Origin: UBA7672 sp965279085
GTDB taxonomy: Bacteria; Pseudomonadota; Alphaproteobacteria; Caulobacterales; Hyphomonadaceae
Assembly: GCA_965279085.1 (NCBI GenBank)
Contig: OZ257149.1
Location: 3,596,001-3,660,000 of the forward strand
Length of the DNA: 64,000 bases
Direction of reading: 5' to 3'
In this document: positions 1-7,849 of the stretch, piece after piece
Layout of the letters: every line of letters begins with the position of its first letter
How positions within the stretch are numbered: the stretch's first letter is position 1
The notes under the pieces: generated by a model
Database searches by the model: none
Seen by the model: the letters and a program-made list of their open reading frames with translations, nothing else
Told to the model about the DNA's origin: nothing
Translations under genes and position numbers: made by a program

Positions 1-57
1 CGCGCTCTAGGGCTTTGCCTCTTTAGTCAGCTGCGCTAACACCGCTGCCTTGCGCTC

Positions 58-144
58 GCGGGAGTGGCGGAATTGGCAGACGCAGTGGACTCAAAATCCA
101 CCGTCCTTACGGATTTGTGGGTTCGACCCCCACCTCCCGCACCA
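58..144 (+). tRNA. tRNA-Leu (anticodon CAA)
   Basis: An 87-nt tRNA with a 7-bp acceptor stem (GCGGGAG pairing with CTCCCGC) and an encoded CCA end. The anticodon stem GTGGA/TCCAC encloses the 7-nt loop CTCAAAA, giving anticodon CAA, which reads UUG. The T arm GTGGG-TTCGACC-CCCAC is regular and the long variable arm of a class II tRNA is present, as expected for leucine. It ends 2 nt before the stop codon of the convergent small gene. Bases 1-57 show nothing that can be named. Confidence 0.97.
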
Positions 145-146
145 GC

Positions 147-368
147 CTAGTCCTTGTAGGCGAGTACGGTCGCTTTGGTGACCTTGCCGGTTTCCGGATC
201 CACGAACGTCGTTTGCTCGAACGAGCCTTCGTCCGGAGCGGCCTCCATCAGGCGAGCGACTTCCGCGTCGTCCGCCATGGCCTGAGCCGGGCTGACGCCA
301 TCCGCACCACTCGTGAAGAGAACGACGAGAGCGCCGAGGCTGGCGGTTCCGAGCAGGATGGCGTTCAT
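147..368 (-). CDS. Small secreted protein of unknown function, 73 aa
   Basis: The protein is not recognised. It begins with a short hydrophobic stretch of about 20 residues that could be a signal peptide or a single membrane anchor, followed by an acidic region and a C-terminal segment containing FVDPETGKVTKATV. The start is an ATG with AGGGAA about 9 nt upstream. That motif sits in one arm of a 7-bp hairpin (positions 377-394), so the ribosome site may be partly covered. The stop codon lies 2 nt beyond the convergent tRNA-Leu. Real gene status is supported by the start context and signal-like N-terminus only. Confidence 0.55.
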   Translation of the reverse strand: MNAILLGTASLGALVVLFTSGADGVSPAQAMADDAEVARLMEAAPDEGSFEQTTFVDPETGKVTKATVLAYKD

Positions 369-432
369 GGCTGGAGTTCCCTGTGTTCAGGGAAGCAAAC
401 CCCTCAGCGGCCAGACCGTTCCGTCCGACGAC

Positions 433-2013
433 CTAACCTGGGGCAAGCAGCTGCGATGCGGCTCGCTCACCGGCCTCCACCGCGCCGTTCATGAAGCCCG
501 CGCTGTTGAGGCTGGTGTGTTCGCCCGCGAAGATCAGGCGGCCGCCGAGCTCTGGCTGCGCGGCGTACTCGAAGAACATCGTGTACTGTCCCGCGAGCGC
601 GCCGGCATAGCTGGCCTTGGTGTGCGGATGGTTCGGCCAGAAGAAGCTGGCGCGAACACGAGGCGTCAGCGCGCTGGCGAGATCCGGCGACAGCGAGGCG
701 AGGCTGGATTCCAGCGTGGCGAGCACGGCGGATTCTTCGCTCTTCGCGGGGGCGCCGGTGATAAAGTTGGTGATGACGCCGCCCGTGCCTTCCTGGCCGG
801 CGCTGGTATCCCAGATGACCTGGAAGCCGCGGTCGGAATATACGGTGCCAGTAAGGGGCGAGTTGATGCCGAGCAACTGGCCCTGCCATGGCCGCGACGA
901 CGTGCCGACCATCAGCTTGGAATTGACGCCATAGCCGAGCTCATTGATGGCCTTCATCTTCTCCGCGGACAGGCCGAGGCCGCCAACGCCTTTGACTTCA
1001 CGCAGGCGCGTGAACGGCAAGGCGAGCACGACGCGGCCGAAGCTGCGCTCCAGCAGTGCGCCGGTCTCGGTCTTGAAGGTGAGCTTGAAGCCGTCGCCGT
1101 CGCGCGCGATGGCGGTCAGTTCGTGGCGGTGGCTGATCTGCACGCGTTCGGCAAGCGGGGCGACGGTGAGGCGTTGCGTGAGCGTTTCCGGAAGCGTGCC
1201 CGATCCGCCCGCGATGCGGTGCGCCTCATCGCTGTCGCCGAACATGGCGAAGCCCTCCGCCGTGTCGGAGCCGATGAAGTCAACGAGGTTGAGTGAGGAC
1301 TGCTCTTCAACGGGGATGCCGTACTCGGCGTGATAGGCGAGGGCGAGCAGGTCGATCACCCATCGCTCGGTCGAGCCGGCGAGGCTTTCGAGATATTTGG
1401 AGAGCGGGAGGGCATCGAGTTCGTGCGCCCGAGGTGTCCATTCGCCCGCCGCATCCAGTAGCGCGGCCTGGTCAGCCGCGATACGCACCGCGATCGGCAG
1501 GAAAGCCCCCGTCTGCGCGGCCGGGTCCAGCAGATCGCCAGCAAGGCGCGGCTTGCCCCCAATGTCATAGATGTCGCTGGCTTCGCTGCCTTCCGGATGC
1601 AGCCGCTGGATTCCGATGCCGAGTTCGCCGCAAAGCTTGATGAGTTCGGTGTGGTTCGAGTCGACCAGTTCGCCGCCGAGTTCGCAGAAGTGTCCTTCCG
1701 GCGTGAAGTCGCGCAGCGTGTACATGCGCCCGCCCGTGCGTCCGCTCGACTCGAAGATCTCGCTGGACATCCCCGCGTTCGCCAGCCGCCAGGCGACGAG
1801 GAGGCCGGATGTTCCGCCGCCCACGATGGCGACTAAATCGGGCGAGCCCGGCCCCGAAACTGCGCGGGGCGTGCAGGCGGCAGCCGCAGCCATCAGGGCA
1901 ATGGCGGATCTGCGTGTCATGGCGCGCGGGCCGAACGGTGGCGCGCCTGGCAGCTCCATGCGCGCCCGTGTGATCGCAGTGCGAATGCGCGCGAACAGTT
2001 GTGTGCGAGCCAT
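433..2013 (-). CDS. Flavin-dependent amine oxidase, exported
   Basis: FAD-dependent oxidase of the flavin monoamine oxidase family, expected to oxidise an amine to an aldehyde or imine with release of H2O2. The Rossmann dinucleotide motif VAIVGGGTSG is followed by the FAD-binding GRTGGRM motif, and the C-terminus carries the typical FAGEHTSLNSAGFMNGAVEAG segment, here quoted in part. The chosen ATG has GGGAGGG 5 nt upstream; a longer frame starting at 2097 lacks such a site. Residues 20-50 contain a twin-Arg-like MTRRSA stretch, a run of alanines and a Cys (AAAAC), suggesting export by Tat and possibly lipidation. Substrate cannot be predicted. A tiny ORF and a hairpin terminator precede it. 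Confidence 0.85.
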   Translation of the reverse strand: MARTQLFARIRTAITRARMELPGAPPFGPRAMTRRSAIALMAAAAACTPRAVSGPGSPDLVAIVGGGTSGLLVAWRLANAGMSSEIFESSGRTGGRMYTLRDFTPEGHFCELGGELVDSNHTELIKLCGELGIGIQRLHPEGSEASDIYDIGGKPRLAGDLLDPAAQTGAFLPIAVRIAADQAALLDAAGEWTPRAHELDALPLSKYLESLAGSTERWVIDLLALAYHAEYGIPVEEQSSLNLVDFIGSDTAEGFAMFGDSDEAHRIAGGSGTLPETLTQRLTVAPLAERVQISHRHELTAIARDGDGFKLTFKTETGALLERSFGRVVLALPFTRLREVKGVGGLGLSAEKMKAINELGYGVNSKLMVGTSSRPWQGQLLGINSPLTGTVYSDRGFQVIWDTSAGQEGTGGVITNFITGAPAKSEESAVLATLESSLASLSPDLASALTPRVRASFFWPNHPHTKASYAGALAGQYTMFFEYAAQPELGGRLIFAGEHTSLNSAGFMNGAVEAGERAASQLLAPG

Positions 2014-2090
2014 AAGTCCCTCCCCGGACGGACCATCGGTGTACGTCAGACCGGAGTCAGGAAACAAGGCGTGGAAGGCGGGCCAACGCG

Positions 2091-2129
2091 AAAACAAGAA
2101 GGGCCGCGCGGCGGTTGCCGGCGGCCCTT
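2091..2129 (-). terminator. Intrinsic terminator or attenuator ahead of the amine oxidase
   Basis: Perfect 9-bp inverted repeat AAGGGCCGC / GCGGCCCTT (2099-2107 with 2121-2129) followed on the minus strand by TTCTTGTTTT. It lies between the 26-aa ORF and the amine oxidase start, so it can end the small transcript or attenuate read-through into the oxidase gene. Confidence 0.75.
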
Positions 2130-2207
2130 CCCGTCTTTCGAGCGGGGTATTTCGCCCCTGGCTTCCAGGGATCGCTCACGCCCGTCTGGCGGCGATCCCG
2201 AGCCCGA

Positions 2208-2288
2208 TCAGGCGATACTGCGAACGAAGGTTGCTCCGAACGACAGATCGCGCGTCAGGGCAAAGCCCCGGCTCATAGTGACTGACAT
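2208..2288 (-). CDS. Tiny ORF, 26 aa, with a perfect Shine-Dalgarno
   Basis: ATG with a second in-frame ATG four codons later, encoding MSVTMSRGFALT followed by RDLSFGATFVRSIA and TGA. The 14 bases AAAGGAGGTGATCC just upstream are fully complementary to the 3' end of 16S rRNA, an exceptionally strong ribosome site. The peptide has no transmembrane segment, no cysteines and no run of one amino acid. It lies 78 nt after the upstream RcnB-like gene and about 80 nt before a terminator hairpin that precedes the amine oxidase. It could be a leader peptide controlling the oxidase, or a stand-alone small protein. No family is recognised. Confidence 0.6.
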   Translation of the reverse strand: MSVTMSRGFALTRDLSFGATFVRSIA

Positions 2289-2289
2289 C

Positions 2290-2303
2290 GGATCACCTCC
2301 TTT
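2290..2303 (-). promoter_or_regulatory. Full-length anti-16S ribosome binding site
   Basis: The minus strand reads AAAGGAGGTGATCC, complementary over 14 bases to the 16S rRNA 3' tail, 1 nt before the ATG of the 26-aa ORF. Spacing from the GGAGG core to the start is optimal (about 7 nt). Confidence 0.75.
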
Positions 2304-2365
2304 CGACAAGTTGACGATAGGGATGAGAGTGGGGGCGGTTTCGGCGCTACGCAAGAGGGCGGCTG

Positions 2366-3067
2366 TCACCCGGGGCGGACGACCTTGATTGCCAGTTCGG
2401 TACGCTCATCCACCAGGACGATCCGCCCATCGACATTGGCGTAGTACTGCCCGGCGGGAGGCGCTGGCAGTGACAGGCCTTTCCAGTCCTGCACTACACT
2501 GGCCGAGCCCGGCCCGATGCGGCGCACGGGAAGCGCATTGTCCGGCAGCGGCCGTGGCCCGGCCGGAACATCCGCCGTGGGATCGGTCGGCTGGACGGCC
2601 AGAATGCTCGTCACCAACTGCGAAGTCTCATCGACCAGCACGAAGCGGCCTTCGACCCGAGCGTAGTATTTGCCTGGTGGGGCGGGGGGCAGGATGTAGC
2701 GCTCGGGATCGGTGACTACCGTCGTGGATGTGCGTGGGACGCGCGCGTTGAGCAGGGCTGAGTCTGCGAGATCGCGTTCGCGCTGAACACGCTGGCGTTC
2801 CCCTTCGAGCTGCAGCAGCTGCTGATCGCGGAGGCGATCATACTGCAGGTCGATCAATCCACGATCTGCCTGGCTGACGCCGGAATTCGGCAGCGCGGCG
2901 CGCGACAGGTCGCGCTGGCGATTGGCTTCAAGCGTGTCGAGATCACGCTGCTCGTTCATCCGCTGTTGTTGTTCGAGCGCCTCGAAGCGCGGCAGCGGCT
3001 CGCTCACCTGCGCGAACGCAGGCGCCGCCAAGGCGCACACTGATGCGAGGGCGATCATGCGGATCAT
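2366..3067 (-). CDS. Periplasmic protein with coiled coil and two RcnB-like motifs
   Basis: 233 aa. An N-terminal signal peptide (cleavage after APAFA) is followed by a Gln/Arg/Glu-rich region (residues about 25-105) likely to form a coiled coil. Two copies of a short module follow, around residues 125-150 and 200-230, each with a PAPPxGxYYAxVxGRxVLVDE pattern. That pattern resembles the repeat of RcnB-type periplasmic proteins, which in enterobacteria influence nickel/cobalt homeostasis, but metal ligands are not evident. A TATATT box lies just upstream of the start. Function is inferred only weakly. Confidence 0.6.
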   Translation of the reverse strand: MIRMIALASVCALAAPAFAQVSEPLPRFEALEQQQRMNEQRDLDTLEANRQRDLSRAALPNSGVSQADRGLIDLQYDRLRDQQLLQLEGERQRVQRERDLADSALLNARVPRTSTTVVTDPERYILPPAPPGKYYARVEGRFVLVDETSQLVTSILAVQPTDPTADVPAGPRPLPDNALPVRRIGPGSASVVQDWKGLSLPAPPAGQYYANVDGRIVLVDERTELAIKVVRPG

Positions 3068-3140
3068 GGATGGAATATAGCATGCCGACAGGCGGATTTC
3101 ATGAACCCACGTTCACCGATGCGTCATGACGCAAACGTTC

Positions 3141-3860
3141 TCAAGAACAGACTGTGTAGAAGCCCATGTCGAGGTGGAGGTGATCCGCATGGAGCTTGTT
3201 GTAGTCGGGGCTGAGTGTTGCCGAGAAAAGGTCGCACGACTTGTCGCGGACTTCCTTCAGGAACGCGCCCTTGCTGGTGTCCTTGCCGAACTCGTCCTTG
3301 ACCATCACGCGTGTGCCGTCGGCGAGACGGAAGCCGGAGATGTCGACGGCGTCGCCGGTCGCGTGCTCGCTCCAGCGTCCTTCACGTGCGCCGTTCACGC
3401 GCCTGCATGAGAACGATCCCATCGTCTCGATCCGCGTAACCGGCTGGCCGAAATAACGTTCTGCGGCTGGGCCCACAACATGGCGTTCCCACACATTGAG
3501 AGACGCTGCCAGGCGGCAGGTCATCGACAGTGTGCTGGAGTAGGGGGTCACCGATTTCTCGAGACGCAACGCATCGGTGAGGCCGCATTCCGGCAAAGGT
3601 CCGACCTGTTGTATCTGCGTGTATTCGACGCCGGCTTCATCGAGCAGGTGGAAGCATTGCGCGCTATCGTGTTTCAGGCGGTCGAGCTTGAGGCCCGTCG
3701 CCATGCCGGGTGAGGCGACGAGGTCCAGCGGCTTGAACGGATTGTGTTGCGACGGCGTCAGCCAGTTGAACAGCCACCATCCCCAAAGCGCCATGACGAC
3801 GGTCACCACGCCCATACCGATGAGGCGTCGCACATGCGGGTTTGGGTGAATCCAGTCCAT
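3141..3860 (-). CDS. Extensin-like (M15-fold) envelope protein
   Basis: 239 aa with one N-terminal membrane segment (residues about 13-32), then the extensin-like C-terminal domain common in alphaproteobacteria. Family signatures visible are the CGL and C residues of the core, EHATGDAVDISGF (HxxxxAxD zinc-ligand motif of the M15-like fold) and the C-terminal HADHLHLDMG motif. This points to a periplasmic, membrane-anchored peptidoglycan-active or peptidoglycan-binding protein. Substrate is not established for the family. Confidence 0.85.
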   Translation of the reverse strand: MDWIHPNPHVRRLIGMGVVTVVMALWGWWLFNWLTPSQHNPFKPLDLVASPGMATGLKLDRLKHDSAQCFHLLDEAGVEYTQIQQVGPLPECGLTDALRLEKSVTPYSSTLSMTCRLAASLNVWERHVVGPAAERYFGQPVTRIETMGSFSCRRVNGAREGRWSEHATGDAVDISGFRLADGTRVMVKDEFGKDTSKGAFLKEVRDKSCDLFSATLSPDYNKLHADHLHLDMGFYTVCS

Positions 3861-3972
3861 CCAGCCTTAACGCGCCGGACACGTCACCGTTTCGTGCGTC
3901 TGTTGTCGTTACGGAACTTGCAGTGATAGGTTTTGCCCCAACGCGCGGGAAAACAGCGCGAGTCGTAGGGAC

Positions 3973-5016
3973 ATGATGATCATGCGTGAAGGTCGGCGCC
4001 TTGCCGGCATGGTTGCGGCTGGCGCTCTGCTGGCGGGATGCGCAACGGCCCAGACAGCGGACCCGACTGCCCACGCAACGTCACCGTGCTGGTCGCCGCC
4101 GCGCTATGAATGTCCGGAGGCGAAGAACTGCCCGGCAGACGCACGTACCTTCCTGGGCGAGGCGACCGAGTTCAAGACGCAGCGCACTTTCTTCCTCGAC
4201 TATCCGTGCGACCTTAAGCCCGGCGAGAAGATCGCCTTCGTCCTCAATCTCCACGGCGCCGGATCGATCGGCAGCTGGCAGCGCTCCTACTTTCCGGCGG
4301 TGGACCAGAAGGAGCAGCTTCGCCTCGTCGTGGCGACGCCGACTGCGTTGACCGAGCGCCCTGGCGCCAATGGCGCTCCGGGCACGCGCGTGTGGACGGC
4401 GGAAGCGGACGACGTCTACCTGCAGAACATCGTCGACACGGTCGTGAAGGATTTCGGCAAGGAGAACATCAAGACGTTCTGGCTCGCCGGACACAGCCAG
4501 GGCGGCATGACCTCGCGGCGGATCGTTTGCTCCGACTACTTCAGGGACAAGGTGGACGGCTTCCTGTCGTTGTCGGGCGGGCGCGTCGGCACGCCGCCGC
4601 CGGGCGCGATGGGCGTGACGCCGCCAGCGGGGGCGGCTACGCCAGCGCCTCTCACCTGCGACTTCTCCTTCATCTTCGCCATAGGCGAGCGCGAGGCATC
4701 CAGCGCGTCGGCCACCGACAAGTCCGATTGGGCGACGAAATACGGCTGCGGCCCGCGCGTGCGGAAGCCGGACGTGGTCGATGCCAAGGCGGGCTATGTC
4801 ACGGCGTCGGATCAGTCGCGCGGTCCCTCATGGGGCACGACGGCGCGGCCGGGCATGGCGCAGGTCTATGTATTCGAGAACTGCAAGGACGGCCGTGTGG
4901 TCGCCGACGTGATCCGCATGGAGAAAGGCCACACGGAAGGGCTCGAGCCGCTCATCACCGAAGAGGTGCTGAAGCTCATGCTCTCGGCCCGGGGCGGCAA
5001 GATCAGCGGCGGCTGA
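3973..5016 (+). CDS. Secreted alpha/beta-hydrolase lipoprotein (PHB-depolymerase/esterase-like)
   Basis: 347 aa. The N-terminus has a lipobox (LLAGC), so the protein is probably lipid-anchored. An alpha/beta-hydrolase core follows: NLHGAGSIGSW forms the oxyanion-hole region and AGHSQGGMTS holds the GxSxG nucleophile serine. The arrangement and several cysteines resemble the LpqC/polyhydroxybutyrate depolymerase-type esterases, which act on extracellular esters. There are three possible in-frame ATGs in the first four codons; the first has a GTAGGGA site upstream. The exact ester substrate is unknown. Confidence 0.75.
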   Translation: MMIMREGRRLAGMVAAGALLAGCATAQTADPTAHATSPCWSPPRYECPEAKNCPADARTFLGEATEFKTQRTFFLDYPCDLKPGEKIAFVLNLHGAGSIGSWQRSYFPAVDQKEQLRLVVATPTALTERPGANGAPGTRVWTAEADDVYLQNIVDTVVKDFGKENIKTFWLAGHSQGGMTSRRIVCSDYFRDKVDGFLSLSGGRVGTPPPGAMGVTPPAGAATPAPLTCDFSFIFAIGEREASSASATDKSDWATKYGCGPRVRKPDVVDAKAGYVTASDQSRGPSWGTTARPGMAQVYVFENCKDGRVVADVIRMEKGHTEGLEPLITEEVLKLMLSARGGKISGG

Positions 5017-5088
5017 CGTTCGCGGCACTTTGACTTCGACGGCGGCGCACGGGATGCTCTCCCGTGCGCTGTTTTGTTGGGGAACGTC

Positions 5089-5709
5089 ATGCGCCTTCAA
5101 TTTATGCTTTTTGTTTGTTGTCTGATCGCTACGCCTGCCGTGGCTCAACCAGCTGTTCCGTCGCCAGTGTCTGTTCTCGAACAGGGTCTGGCGATCTGCG
5201 AATCCGCATTCGCCAATCGCCACCCACCAACTGCCGAAGCTGTACGAGCCGGCCTGAAGATGAGCTCGTCCGAGGCTGTTGCGGAGTTTCCAAAAGCCCT
5301 TGGTCTTATTCCTCCGTCCATGGAGCTGGTCAAAGCGGCAGGCTGGGAGGTTCAAGGCAAGAGTGCACTTGCGACGGCGAGGCGGGATGCCGGAGATGCG
5401 CGTGCTTCGGTGCACATCACCAACAACATGTGCACCGTGTTCGTACATGCGCAGCCGGGCAAGGCAATCGACAACCAGCTGCTAGTGGAGGCCGCACGCA
5501 GCCGGATCAGCGCGTCATATCCGGAGATCGATCAGTACAGGCCAGCGAAATCGAGTGCTACCCGTTCAGCGCCGGGCCATTCCACGGTTGAGTGGGAAGA
5601 CGATGACGGCCTGAGCATCAGGCTGTCGGTCATGACCAATCAAGTCCTCGACAAGGACATCGGTGCGCAGGTCATGTTCATTTACAGGCCGCAGCTTCCG
5701 CCGACCTAG
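5089..5709 (+). CDS. Secreted protein of unknown function
   Basis: 206 aa. The ATG follows GGGGAAC; an upstream TTG in frame is less likely. A signal peptide (cleavage after AVA in TPAVAQ) is followed by a domain with an NMCTVFVHA segment and a C-terminal strand-rich part. No family is recognised. Its stop codon overlaps that of the convergent TetR gene in a shared CTAG. Confidence 0.6.
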   Translation: MRLQFMLFVCCLIATPAVAQPAVPSPVSVLEQGLAICESAFANRHPPTAEAVRAGLKMSSSEAVAEFPKALGLIPPSMELVKAAGWEVQGKSALATARRDAGDARASVHITNNMCTVFVHAQPGKAIDNQLLVEAARSRISASYPEIDQYRPAKSSATRSAPGHSTVEWEDDDGLSIRLSVMTNQVLDKDIGAQVMFIYRPQLPPT

Positions 5710-6362
5710 CTCTTCGCGCGCTTCACCGACTTTGCGACCTTGGCGCGTTCGGCGACGCGGAGCTTCAGGCCTTCGATGAAGGTCTGAAGGCCGAACTCGA
5801 AGCCTTCGTCACCTGTGCCGACGATACCGACGGAGGCGGCTGCGCCCTTGTTCGATTGCTCCTGCAAGGCCGAGCCGATGGCATAGCGGCGCAGTGTCTG
5901 CATGGTCAGGCGTGCTTCCATGTCGGCGAGGCCAGAGCGCATCACCGTCTTCACATTCTCCTCGAAGTGAACGCGGCTGTTAGGAACACGAGGGCGCGGG
6001 CGCGCCATCACCTGCGCGCCATCCCGCCGCGACAGCGCCGTGCGCCGGATCGCCCGGCAGCCATCCGCCAGCCACTCGAACGGATCGAAGGCCAGCCCGC
6101 CGCCGCGCACCTGCGGTTCGGGCAGACATTCCTCGAACATCACGCCCGACATTTCGTTGAGCAGTTCGTTCTTGTCCTTGAAGTGCCAGTAGAGCGAGGC
6201 GCTCTTGATACCGAGCTCCGCCGCGAGCCGCCGCGTGGACAGCCCGTCGATGCCGACCTCATCCAGCAGGCGCAGCGCCGTGCGGACAATGGTCGCGCGA
6301 TCGAGATTTCCCTTTTCCCGCATTTCCCCCACCCCCGGCGCCGGGGCGCTTGCGCGCTTCAT
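5706..6362 (-). CDS. TetR-family transcriptional regulator
   Basis: 218 aa from the ATG with AGGGAGC upstream; a second candidate start 13 codons later is also usable, and a longer upstream frame is not supported. The N-terminal helix-turn-helix contains LDEVGIDGLSTRRLAAELGI followed by SASLYWHFKDKNELL, the canonical TetR recognition helix. The C-terminal domain matches the tetracycline-repressor-type ligand domain. The effector is unknown. It lies just downstream of the mug terminator, so it has its own promoter in the 6363-6400 interval. No obvious divergent target is adjacent. Confidence 0.88.
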   Translation of the reverse strand: MKRASAPAPGVGEMREKGNLDRATIVRTALRLLDEVGIDGLSTRRLAAELGIKSASLYWHFKDKNELLNEMSGVMFEECLPEPQVRGGGLAFDPFEWLADGCRAIRRTALSRRDGAQVMARPRPRVPNSRVHFEENVKTVMRSGLADMEARLTMQTLRRYAIGSALQEQSNKGAAASVGIVGTGDEGFEFGLQTFIEGLKLRVAERAKVAKSVKRAKS

Positions 6363-6399
6363 GCATTGCTCCCTATCAGCGCCAGCCTCGCAAGAGGCC

Positions 6400-6430
6400 A
6401 CAATAAAAAGCGCCCGCCAGCGAGCGCTTT
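6400..6430 (-). terminator. Intrinsic terminator of the sspB-mug operon
   Basis: Stem AAAGCGC / GCGCTTT (6407-6413 with 6424-6430) followed on the minus strand by TTTTTATTG. It closes the leftward operon ending in mug and separates it from tetR. Confidence 0.8.
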
Positions 6431-6466
6431 CCAACCGACGTATTTGTAAGCCGAGCAGCCGGTTTT

Positions 6467-6991
6467 TTAAAGGTGCGATGCGTGACGAATAAATGAAGCC
6501 ACTTCGCGCCACGGTTCGAGCGACCAGTATGACGTCGCAAGCCCGGAAGGCGAGGGAAGAACAAAGACGGCTGGGCAGTCTGTCTGGACGGTATCCTGGC
6601 GTCCGATCTTTATGCGCCCGGTTGGCCGCCCGAGCCACAGGCTTGCAGAGGTCTTGCTGGTGAAGGCGAGAGCGCGGGGCGTGAGTCGCTTCACCTTCCT
6701 CTTGAAGGCGGCGACATCGAAGTGTTCCTTGTCGATCTGGCTGTCGACGCCCCAGCTGATCTTGCAGAAGTCGGTAAGCCCGATCCCGAGGTCGAGCATC
6801 AGTGGATACTCATGCGGCGCGAACAGCCGCGGCGTGATCCTCGCATGGTGCAGCGCGCGCCAGAAGCGGTTGCCAGGGTGAGCGTAGTAGGCGCGCTCGG
6901 CCGCTGAACGTGGCCCCGCGGCCGTGCCGACGAACCAGACCTTGAGATTGGGCGCGAGACGGTCCGGCAGGATGTGGGCTTTCGCCGCCAT
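6467..6991 (-). CDS. mug: Mug/TDG-family mismatch-specific DNA glycosylase, catalytic Asn absent
   Basis: 174 aa. Members of this family excise uracil, thymine or ethenocytosine from mispairs. The family landmarks are present: the nucleotide-pocket motif here reads VGTAAGPRSA (residues 21-30), then HPGNRFW, GIGLTDF and the intercalation-loop VLPSPSGLA. In E. coli Mug the first motif is GINPG, with the catalytic Asn18; here that position is Ala24. The enzyme may therefore be slow, use another residue, or have a different substrate. Its ATG overlaps the DUF3445 stop by one base (TGATG), indicating translational coupling. Confidence 0.85.
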   Translation of the reverse strand: MAAKAHILPDRLAPNLKVWFVGTAAGPRSAAERAYYAHPGNRFWRALHHARITPRLFAPHEYPLMLDLGIGLTDFCKISWGVDSQIDKEHFDVAAFKRKVKRLTPRALAFTSKTSASLWLGRPTGRIKIGRQDTVQTDCPAVFVLPSPSGLATSYWSLEPWREVASFIRHASHL

Positions 6992-7809
6992 CAGTTGGTT
7001 TCGCCCATGCTGCCGCCGTTGCGGACGATCTCGGGCAGGGTGGCGGCCTGTTCAGGCGAGAGTTTCTCGATCGGCACGAGCCACGTGTGGATGGAGAAGA
7101 CCACAGCGCGGCTGTCGCCTAGGCGGCGTAGCGTCTGGCGTTCGACCCGCACCCAGGTCGGCAAGTCGCGGTCGAACGGGCGGCGCTCATGCTCGAGGCG
7201 CGGCTGATGCAGTTCGGGATCGTTGTAGCAGAGCAGGTTGGCGCGCCAGACCGCCTGATCCGGCTGCATCGCCGCAAACACACGATCGACACGCTTGCCG
7301 ATGTTCTCGTCATAGCGGTCAACGGGTTCGTGGATGCGGTTCATGCCGCGCCCGAATTTCTGGGCAAGCGTCCAGCTTGCAGGGAAGCAGAGGACGGCGG
7401 AGGTGAGCACGTACTCGCCATCGCGCGGCTGCAGGATCAGCATGTCCTCCTGCGCGAGTCTTGCCGCTGTCACCAGCGGACGGTCGGCGTTGAACGCGAC
7501 CGAGACACCATCTGGTCGGATAACCGCCTCGCCCATTCCGAAATAACCTGCGTCGGCCTTCGTTTCGGCGAGCACAGCGGCCAGCAAGTCATGTTCAGCC
7601 TGATCGATCTCCTCCGGCGCGGCCAGGACGTCATCGCGTCGCTCGCGCAGCAGCTGATCGCGGTATGCCATTTGTCCGTCGAACGCGTCGTCGCGTTGCA
7701 GCCATTCGCCGGGCTGCACGGGCTGCAGCCCCGGCAGGCGCGCGGCAAGCGGGTCCATCCACGGCGCAACGCCGAGATATGACTGGCAGATTTCGCGCGG
7801 GCTGCTCAC
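6991..7809 (-). CDS. DUF3445 (HDOD-like) heme-dependent oxidative N-demethylase family protein
   Basis: 272 aa from the GTG preceded by GAGGGAGG; a TTG ten codons upstream is less favoured. The sequence matches DUF3445: an N-terminal MAYRD segment, the central FPASW motif, the MNRIHEPVDRYDENIGKRVDRVF block, and ERQTLRRLGDSRAVVFSIHTW near the end, quoted in parts. Characterised relatives form the heme-binding subunit of a heme-dependent oxidative N-demethylase. In isolation, as here with no FMN or ferredoxin partner genes beside it, the substrate is unknown. Confidence 0.85.
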   Translation of the reverse strand: MSSPREICQSYLGVAPWMDPLAARLPGLQPVQPGEWLQRDDAFDGQMAYRDQLLRERRDDVLAAPEEIDQAEHDLLAAVLAETKADAGYFGMGEAVIRPDGVSVAFNADRPLVTAARLAQEDMLILQPRDGEYVLTSAVLCFPASWTLAQKFGRGMNRIHEPVDRYDENIGKRVDRVFAAMQPDQAVWRANLLCYNDPELHQPRLEHERRPFDRDLPTWVRVERQTLRRLGDSRAVVFSIHTWLVPIEKLSPEQAATLPEIVRNGGSMGETN

Positions 7810-7849
7810 GCAACCTCCCTCACGCCGGTCGCCGATCAAGTCAACGGGT

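Noticed and set aside
2280..2310. GGATCACCTCCTTT on the plus strand, identical to the 3' end of 16S rRNA
   Set aside because: The bases upstream do not match 16S rRNA, so this is not an rRNA fragment; it is the ribosome site of the minus-strand 26-aa ORF.
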